DNA of 36,898 nucleotides from Candidatus Methanomethylophilaceae archaeon. GTDB lineage: Archaea > Thermoplasmatota > Thermoplasmata > Methanomassiliicoccales > Methanomethylophilaceae. Within the stretch, counting starts at the first letter, position 1. Every line of letters begins with the position of its first letter. The stretch spans positions 1 to 36,898 of the forward strand of contig JAEDGA010000008.1 of NCBI GenBank assembly GCA_016297775.1, written 5' to 3'. The notes under the pieces were generated by a model. That model was given only the letters and a program-made list of their open reading frames with translations. It made no database searches and had not been told where the DNA came from. This document shows positions 32,401-36,898 of the stretch, in pieces. Made by a program: the position numbers and the translations under genes.

Positions 32401-33450
32401 ATGCTCACAAGGGACAAGATGAGGTCCACGACCCGTTCGTTCGAGAAGTACTACAATCCCGAACTCCACGGCGAGATCCGTATGGACACCAATACGAACG
32501 TCCTCGGCAACAATCCTGCCGCATCCGCAGCACTCCGCGATCTGGACATAGATATCAACGGATATCCCAACACATACTCGGACGGACTCCGCGACGCACT
32601 CGCGGAACTGTACGGATTGGAACGCGACAATTTCGTGGTGGGTTCAGGATCCGACGAGATGTTGGACGTGTCCTTCAAGACATTCACAGAGTGGGGGGAC
32701 ACATGCGTATCCCCCGTACCGTCCTACACCCTGTACAACTACTTCATCGAACTCAACGGCGGAAAGGCCGTGAACGTCGATCTTGACGAGGACTTCCAGT
32801 TGGATGTGGATGCAATGCTGGCACCCAAGGGCAAGGTCATGATCATGCCCTCTCCCAACAACCCAACCGGCAACACCTTCAGGACCAAGGATCTGGAGGA
32901 GATACTGGTGAGGACCGACGGCATCGTGATCATTGACGAGGCGTACGGAGAATATGCCAAGGAATCCATGATCTCCAAAGTGAACGAATTCGACAATCTG
33001 ATCGTCCTGAGGACGTTCTCCAAGGCATACGCCATGGCGGGACTCAGGGTCGGATACGCCGTTGCTGGCAGATCCGTTGCGGAGATGATGACCTGCGTGA
33101 AGATCCCCTATTCGCTGAACATGGTCAGCGAGATCGCGGCAACCGCCGCCGTCAAGGATCAGGAGTTCATCAGGAAGAGCGTGGAGATGGTCAACGAACA
33201 GCGCCCCTACCTCGATGCCGGGCTCAGAAAACTCGGATTCGAGACCTTCCACTCCGATTCGAACTTCATCATGGCAAGATCTCCGATAGATCACGCGGAA
33301 CTCGTATCCGGTCTGAAGAGGAAAGGTGTCATGATACGTGATTTCGGTGCCAAACGCAGAACTGAGAACTGTATCAGGACCACCATCGGTACCAAGGAAC
33401 TGAACGACATCATGCTCGAGAAGATGGCAGAGGTGATCCAGGGATGCTGA
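32401..33450 (+). CDS. hisC: Histidinol-phosphate aminotransferase
   Basis: A 349-residue PLP enzyme of fold type I. The N-terminal N-x-N-P motif reads L-G-N-N-P-A. G-S-G-S-D-E-M-L is the PLP phosphate-binding turn and P-S-P-N-N-P-T-G-N the aspartate-aminotransferase-type motif. D-E-A-Y-G-E-Y is followed by the PLP lysine in T-F-S-K-A-Y-A-M-A-G-L-R-V-G-Y. It starts one base after the hisG stop and its stop overlaps hisH by 7 nt. Frames extending further upstream are shadows of hisG. Confidence 0.94.
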   Translation: MLTRDKMRSTTRSFEKYYNPELHGEIRMDTNTNVLGNNPAASAALRDLDIDINGYPNTYSDGLRDALAELYGLERDNFVVGSGSDEMLDVSFKTFTEWGDTCVSPVPSYTLYNYFIELNGGKAVNVDLDEDFQLDVDAMLAPKGKVMIMPSPNNPTGNTFRTKDLEEILVRTDGIVIIDEAYGEYAKESMISKVNEFDNLIVLRTFSKAYAMAGLRVGYAVAGRSVAEMMTCVKIPYSLNMVSEIAATAAVKDQEFIRKSVEMVNEQRPYLDAGLRKLGFETFHSDSNFIMARSPIDHAELVSGLKRKGVMIRDFGAKRRTENCIRTTIGTKELNDIMLEKMAEVIQGC

Positions 33451-34046
33451 ACATCAGTCTTGCCGATTACAGAGTTGGTAACCTGCACTCTCTCAAGAAA
33501 TCACTTGAGAACTGCGGTGCCAAGGTCACGGTCGTGACCGACATGAAGGACCTCCTCGATGCGGAATGTCTCGCCTTCCCTGGTGTGGGGGCGTTCGACA
33601 AGACCATGGAGGCTTTGCTGCCGTACAAGGAGGAGATCTGCAAGAAATTGGAGTCCGGTGTACCCGGTATCGGTATATGCATCGGCACCCAGATCCTGAC
33701 GGGCGGAAGCGAGGAGGGAACATCCCCGGGATTGGGATTCATAGACGGGAACACCGTGAGACTCAAGGCCAAACAGGTACCGCACATGGGATGGAACATG
33801 GTGGACACCGATGACGCGCTCATGGATGGTATCGAGAACCGTCACTTCTATTTCGCACACTCATACTATTGCGAACCGAACGATGCATCCATGATCAGAG
33901 GTACCACGGAATACGAAGGTATCAGGATCCCAACGATGTTCAGGAAGAAGAACTTCGTCGGAACACAGTTCCACCCCGAGAAGAGCAGCACGTCCGGTCT
34001 GAGATTCATATCCAATTTCGTAAGATTCGCGGAGGAATGCCTATGA
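33444..34046 (+). CDS. hisH: Imidazole glycerol phosphate synthase, glutaminase subunit
   Basis: A 200-residue class I glutamine amidotransferase giving ammonia to HisF. The nucleophile is in G-I-C-I-G-T-Q and the catalytic His-Glu in Q-F-H-P-E-K-S. D-Y-R-V-G-N-L-H-S-L is the family opening, and P-H-M-G-W-N matches the HisH signature. hisF is not in the window although HisF is its obligate partner, so it must lie elsewhere. The start overlaps hisC; the TGA overlaps the hisA ATG. Confidence 0.95.
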   Translation: MLNISLADYRVGNLHSLKKSLENCGAKVTVVTDMKDLLDAECLAFPGVGAFDKTMEALLPYKEEICKKLESGVPGIGICIGTQILTGGSEEGTSPGLGFIDGNTVRLKAKQVPHMGWNMVDTDDALMDGIENRHFYFAHSYYCEPNDASMIRGTTEYEGIRIPTMFRKKNFVGTQFHPEKSSTSGLRFISNFVRFAEECL

Positions 34047-34756
34047 GGATCATACCTGCAATCGACATCATGGACCATCAGGTCGTCCAGTTGGTGGGCG
34101 GCGTACCCGGTACAGAGAAGATCAAACTCCCCGACCCGCTGGAGGTCGCCCAGTCCTGGGTGGACAAGGGTGCCAAGTATCTGCACATAGTGGATCTCGA
34201 TGCGGCGTTCGGAGAGGATGACAACATCGAGGTGATCAGGAAGATAGCCAAGAACTCCAATGTGCCCGTACAGGTCGGCGGAGGGGTCAGGAAGGAATCC
34301 GTCATCAAGAAGCTCCTGGACTCCGGAGTGGACAGGGTCATCGTAGGAACCAGGGCGGTCACAGACCGCGAGTGGTTCAAAGAGATGGCCATGACCTTCC
34401 CGGACAGGTTGGTGCTCGCATTGGACACCAAGAACGGACAGATCACCGTCAAGGGATGGCAGGAGGAATCCATGATCACCCTCGGATGGATGCTCGGTTC
34501 CATAGAGGACCTCCCCATATACGGGATATTGAACACCAACATCGATGTGGAAGGTCAGGGAAAGGGCATCGACGAATCCTGGATATCGAAGTTCACATCC
34601 ATGTGCAAACACAGAGTGATCGCGTCCGGAGGCGTGAGTTCCGAAGACGACGCCAAGATCCTGGCAAGATACGGAGTGGACAGTGCTGTTGTGGGCGTTT
34701 CGATATACACCGGCCTCATGGAACCGTGGAACTGGTCCACGCCGTGGGAGGCATGA
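34043..34756 (+). CDS. hisA: ProFAR isomerase
   Basis: A 237-residue TIM barrel that isomerises ProFAR to PRFAR. It starts M-R-I-I-P-A-I-D-I-M-D with the catalytic Asp8. The H-I-V-D-L-D-A-A-F motif, V-Q-V-G-G-G-V-R-K at phosphate site 1, D-R-V-I-V-G-T and the catalytic Asp in L-A-L-D-T-K-N-G are followed by S-G-G-V-S-S at phosphate site 2. The usual T-D-I-x-x-D-G reads N-T-N-I-D-V-E-G. The family also contains PriA/TrpF dual enzymes. Being between hisH and the regulator, the gene is hisA rather than hisF. Its end overlaps the candidate start of the next gene. Confidence 0.93.
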   Translation: MRIIPAIDIMDHQVVQLVGGVPGTEKIKLPDPLEVAQSWVDKGAKYLHIVDLDAAFGEDDNIEVIRKIAKNSNVPVQVGGGVRKESVIKKLLDSGVDRVIVGTRAVTDREWFKEMAMTFPDRLVLALDTKNGQITVKGWQEESMITLGWMLGSIEDLPIYGILNTNIDVEGQGKGIDESWISKFTSMCKHRVIASGGVSSEDDAKILARYGVDSAVVGVSIYTGLMEPWNWSTPWEA

Positions 34757-34758
34757 GG

Positions 34759-35151
34759 ATGGTTTCCAGGAAGATGCCCTGCGAACTGGTCGTCTTCGAA
34801 CTCCTCCCCACGGCCAGAGGTTCCATAGCGAAGATCCTTGTGGACGATTACGGATACACCCAGTCCAAGGTGGCCTCCATCTTCGGAGTCACCAACGTCG
34901 CCATATCACAATATGTGAAGGGGCTCCGCGGAGGCAACAAATACGTGGACGGCAGCAGCCATAAGGACGAGTTCTACAGCAATCTCAGGACCATAGCGAA
35001 GAATCTCGCAGAAGGTGCCGATTTCTCCGTGGAATTATGTAATCTATGCAGATTCTTCAAGGATTCCGGTATGATCGACGAGATCTACAAGAGCCAGGGT
35101 TCACCAACACCGTTGACCAAGTGCAACGAGTGCCCAAGGATAAACATCTGA
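34759..35151 (+). CDS. XRE-type HTH regulator (COG2522-like)
   Basis: A 130-residue predicted regulator of a kind common in methanogens. The N-terminal HTH contains I-A-K-I-L-V-D-D-Y-G-Y-T-Q-S-K-V-A-S-I-F-G-V-T-N-V-A-I-S-Q-Y. The C-terminal part carries paired cysteines, L-C-N-L-C-R-F-F-K and K-C-N-E-C-P, suggesting metal or redox sensing. ATG 34753 overlaps the hisA stop, but GGGAGG (34747-34752) is well placed only for ATG 34759, so that start is chosen. It ends the histidine run, which it may regulate; this is inferred from position alone. Confidence 0.8.
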   Translation: MVSRKMPCELVVFELLPTARGSIAKILVDDYGYTQSKVASIFGVTNVAISQYVKGLRGGNKYVDGSSHKDEFYSNLRTIAKNLAEGADFSVELCNLCRFFKDSGMIDEIYKSQGSPTPLTKCNECPRINI

Positions 35152-35170
35152 GAGAGTGTCTCACTCTCTC
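35150..35170. terminator. Bidirectional terminator hairpin
   Basis: GAGAGAGTG (35150-35158) pairs perfectly with CACTCTCTC (35162-35170) around a 3-nt loop. The hairpin covers the last two bases of the regulator's stop and the stop of the minus-strand gene, so it can end both convergent transcripts. The gap between genes is only 9 nt. Confidence 0.6.
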
Positions 35171-36015
35171 TGTCTTCCGATTCCGTATCCTTCCGCGAAT
35201 ACCTTCAGGATGCTCTCGCCTTCGGCGGTTATGCGGGTCTTCCTCTTTGATACCTTCTCCACCCAACCGTCCTTTAGCCACAGATCCATGAAATTGCGCT
35301 GATACTTCATGACATCCTTCTGTTCCGGCTTGTCGTTGTACTTCTTGTCGTAATCGTCGAAGAGACCTTCCTCGTTGAGGCGCTTGATCATGGTGGCCGC
35401 ACAGGTGTCACCGATCTCGATCTGCTCCTTCAGAATGGCAAGGCCCAGGACACGTGTCTCATCAGGCCTCTGAAGAGGGTATGATGATATGCAGTAAGGA
35501 TCTTTGCTCCTAAGCGTCTGACCTACCGGCCTTCCGTCACGGTAGTACACGTCCTTTATCCTGTCCTCCGGAACGGTATACTCCGCAGACGATACGGTGA
35601 ACGGAACTGCGACGTCATGATGCATCATGGATGCGATCAACGATGCCGCGGAATACTCGGAAGTACCTGCGGAGATATTGACGAAGATGGACGGAGGTGC
35701 TGCGCAATCGTGCTTCTCCTTCTCTATGATGCAGAGTACCTCGTTCATCACGGATTGGAAATCGTATACGGTGAAGTCATACTTCCCGGTATCCGGATCA
35801 GCCACGGATCTATGGGGGACAATCTCCGTTCTGGGGGACTCGGATGCGATCCTTGCACAGACCTCATCATAGAACTCCTCATATACACTGCCCGGGGAGG
35901 ATGTGTTGAGAAGGTGCACACGCGTGGCACCATAGTGAACTACAGGTGAGACAATCTTGTCCACCTCGAACGTAACGCATGAAATTATTACAGTATCCCT
36001 CTTCCCCGAGGTCAA
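35161..36015 (-). CDS. CARF-like plus winged-helix regulator (HFX_2341/DUF6293-like)
   Basis: A 284-residue protein. The N-terminal two thirds look like a CARF-type Rossmann domain: V-D-K-I-V-S-P-V-V-H-Y-G-A-T-R-V-H-L-L-N near the start and I-F-V-N-I-S-A-G-T-S-E-Y-S-A-A in the middle, where the N-I-S-x-G-T-x-x-x-x-A pattern recalls the ligand motif. The last 100 residues read as a winged helix (T-R-V-L-G-L-A-I-L-K-E-Q to E-K-V-S-K-R-K-T-R-I-T-A-E-G). Start TTG 36015 has GGTGGG just upstream and TATTATATG (36041-36050) at leaderless distance; the TTG at 36069 precedes that box. It is divergent from the surface protein gene. The ligand and targets are unknown. Confidence 0.72.
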   Translation of the reverse strand: MTSGKRDTVIISCVTFEVDKIVSPVVHYGATRVHLLNTSSPGSVYEEFYDEVCARIASESPRTEIVPHRSVADPDTGKYDFTVYDFQSVMNEVLCIIEKEKHDCAAPPSIFVNISAGTSEYSAASLIASMMHHDVAVPFTVSSAEYTVPEDRIKDVYYRDGRPVGQTLRSKDPYCISSYPLQRPDETRVLGLAILKEQIEIGDTCAATMIKRLNEEGLFDDYDKKYNDKPEQKDVMKYQRNFMDLWLKDGWVEKVSKRKTRITAEGESILKVFAEGYGIGRQRE

Positions 36016-36069
36016 TATCCCACCGGGGGAATATCCTACTTCATATAATAAAACATTTCTTTTTAACAA

Positions 36070-36204
36070 TAATCACGACATAATGTAATATTAACATAAT
36101 TTAACGTCAATTGACGACATTATCGTGGCCATAATGACATGACATAACATATATGGACAATAATGAAATAGCCAACGGCGGATTATGATACTAAAGGTGA
36201 CTAG
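36070..36204. promoter_or_regulatory. AT-rich divergent promoter region with palindrome CGTCAATTGACG
   Basis: The AT-rich stretch includes a perfect 12-bp palindrome at 36105-36116. For the plus-strand surface gene, ACATATATGG (about 36147-36156) is a TATA box giving a leader near 28 nt. AGGTGA (36195-36200) is the ribosome site. No gene is visible in it. The palindrome is a candidate site for the divergent CARF-like regulator. Confidence 0.5.
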
Positions 36205-36898
36205 ATGGCATTGGGACAGAAACAGATCATCGCCGTGATCGTAGTGGTCGCAATCGCGGTAACGATTGGTGGTATAATATTCGCACTTCCCGGTGGAGAA
36301 CAATCCGTGAAGGGGGTCACATACCACGGTAACGGAGGGCATACGGATGCGGGAGACGATACGTGGAAGATAACCAACGACACGGTCATACCCTGCATAT
36401 TCGAAAGCGATACGGGACGCGTATTCAAGGAGTGGAACACGAAAGCGGACGGAAGCGGGACCACATATCAGAAAAATGACCATGTGGAAGACGGAACGGA
36501 TCTCTATGCCATATGGTATCAGCACAAGATCCTGAGTTACAAATACTTCGAAAGCGGTGTGAAGACCTATCACGTGCCGTTGGAGATCAACAGCAAGATG
36601 GTAAACGCATTGGGTGCATGCGGATTCGATTATACGGATGTGAACCACATCGCCACCTATGACGATTCCGTTACCTGGAAGACTGCGGGATTCGAAGATG
36701 GAAAATTCGTATTCGAAGGTACGAAGATGTCGGACGATGGTTACGAATACAGGTATACTGTGAAGTTGATCGTCACGAACGAGAACGATGATATGATATT
36801 GGATACCACGAAAGAGCCCTTGATCATCAACGGAAAGTATCCCATGGCATATCTGATTGATGTGTTCGGTGATGTCAACATCAAAGTGTACACCGATG
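36205..36898 (+). CDS. Membrane-anchored surface protein with InlB B-repeat (3' end outside window)
   Basis: The first 231 residues are visible. An N-terminal hydrophobic helix (residues 7-27: Q-I-I-A-V-I-V-V-V-A-I-A, then G-G-I-I-F-A-L) should anchor the protein with the rest outside the cell. Next comes one Listeria-Bacteroides (InlB B) repeat: V-T-Y-H-G-N-G-G, F-K-E-W-N-T-K-A-D-G-S-G-T-T-Y, then D-L-Y-A-I-W-Y. The remaining part is Asp, Lys and Tyr rich with no recognised domain. Adhesin-like proteins with these repeats occur in gut methanogens and were probably acquired from bacteria. ATG 36205 has AGGTGA 4 nt upstream. Confidence 0.82.
   Translation, partial: MALGQKQIIAVIVVVAIAVTIGGIIFALPGGEQSVKGVTYHGNGGHTDAGDDTWKITNDTVIPCIFESDTGRVFKEWNTKADGSGTTYQKNDHVEDGTDLYAIWYQHKILSYKYFESGVKTYHVPLEINSKMVNALGACGFDYTDVNHIATYDDSVTWKTAGFEDGKFVFEGTKMSDDGYEYRYTVKLIVTNENDDMILDTTKEPLIINGKYPMAYLIDVFGDVNIKVYTD

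Noticed and set aside
1..36898. CRISPR array, insertion sequence or integrase
   Set aside because: No regularly spaced repeats, transposase motifs or tRNA-end duplications were seen, including next to tRNA-Arg.

Overview
The window is archaeal and most probably from a host-associated methanogen of the Methanomassiliicoccales (Thermoplasmata). The evidence is an archaeal Pelota, an archaeal-type aspartate-semialdehyde dehydrogenase, the methanogen-type homocysteine biosynthesis proteins (DUF39/HcyBio, NIL-ferredoxin, UPF0280), a COG2522 regulator, and TATA boxes placed about 26 nt before many start codons (leaderless transcripts). A bacterial-type InlB-repeat surface protein and several bacterial-looking genes (RluF-like, ABC-F, LdcA/MccF-like, clostridial-like citrate synthase, Sel1 protein) suggest life among gut bacteria. 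The genus is an inference. Of 32 stop codons I could assign, 29 are TGA, two TAA and one TAG.

Layout. 1-917 holds the tail of a repeat protein and a SAM methyltransferase. 1018-1095 is tRNA-Arg(CCT) on the minus strand, preceded by an FKBP prolyl isomerase. 1954-5319 is a minus-strand run: LdcA-like peptidase, RluF-like pseudouridine synthase, Sel1 protein, DUF1963 protein. 5381-9389 is an MMPL/RND membrane protein divergent from a TetR regulator, with two identical 16-bp operator-like sites. 9463-12506 encodes isocitrate dehydrogenase and an ABC-F ATPase, convergent with citrate synthase (12578-13936). 14164-15189 is Pelota.

15364-27050 is one long plus-strand run with almost no gaps: carA, carB, an AAA+/VWA chelatase gene, cobN, an ABC ATPase and an ABC-2 permease. 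It joins carbamoyl phosphate synthesis to cobalt insertion for B12. The AAA+ and VWA parts lie in different frames. At the junction are a perfect CCCTTTC slippery heptamer, a zero-frame TAA 3 nt later, and, after a 6-nt spacer, a 7-bp stem whose loop can pair downstream as an H-type pseudoknot. This looks like programmed -1 frameshifting, giving a small (AAA+) and a medium (AAA+-VWA) chelatase subunit from one gene. It is the most interesting signal here.

27051-31478 is amino-acid metabolism: an ACT-domain regulator divergent from chorismate mutase, then asd and three homocysteine biosynthesis genes that would turn aspartate semialdehyde into homocysteine. Similar TTCAT-NN-ATGAA palindromes lie before the ACT gene and before asd. 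31536-35151 is a compact histidine cluster (hisG, hisC, hisH, hisA) ending in a COG2522 regulator. 35161-36015 encodes a CARF-like/winged-helix protein (HFX_2341/DUF6293 type), divergent from a membrane-anchored InlB-repeat protein cut by the window end. All assignments rest on reading motifs and family memory; no searches were run.
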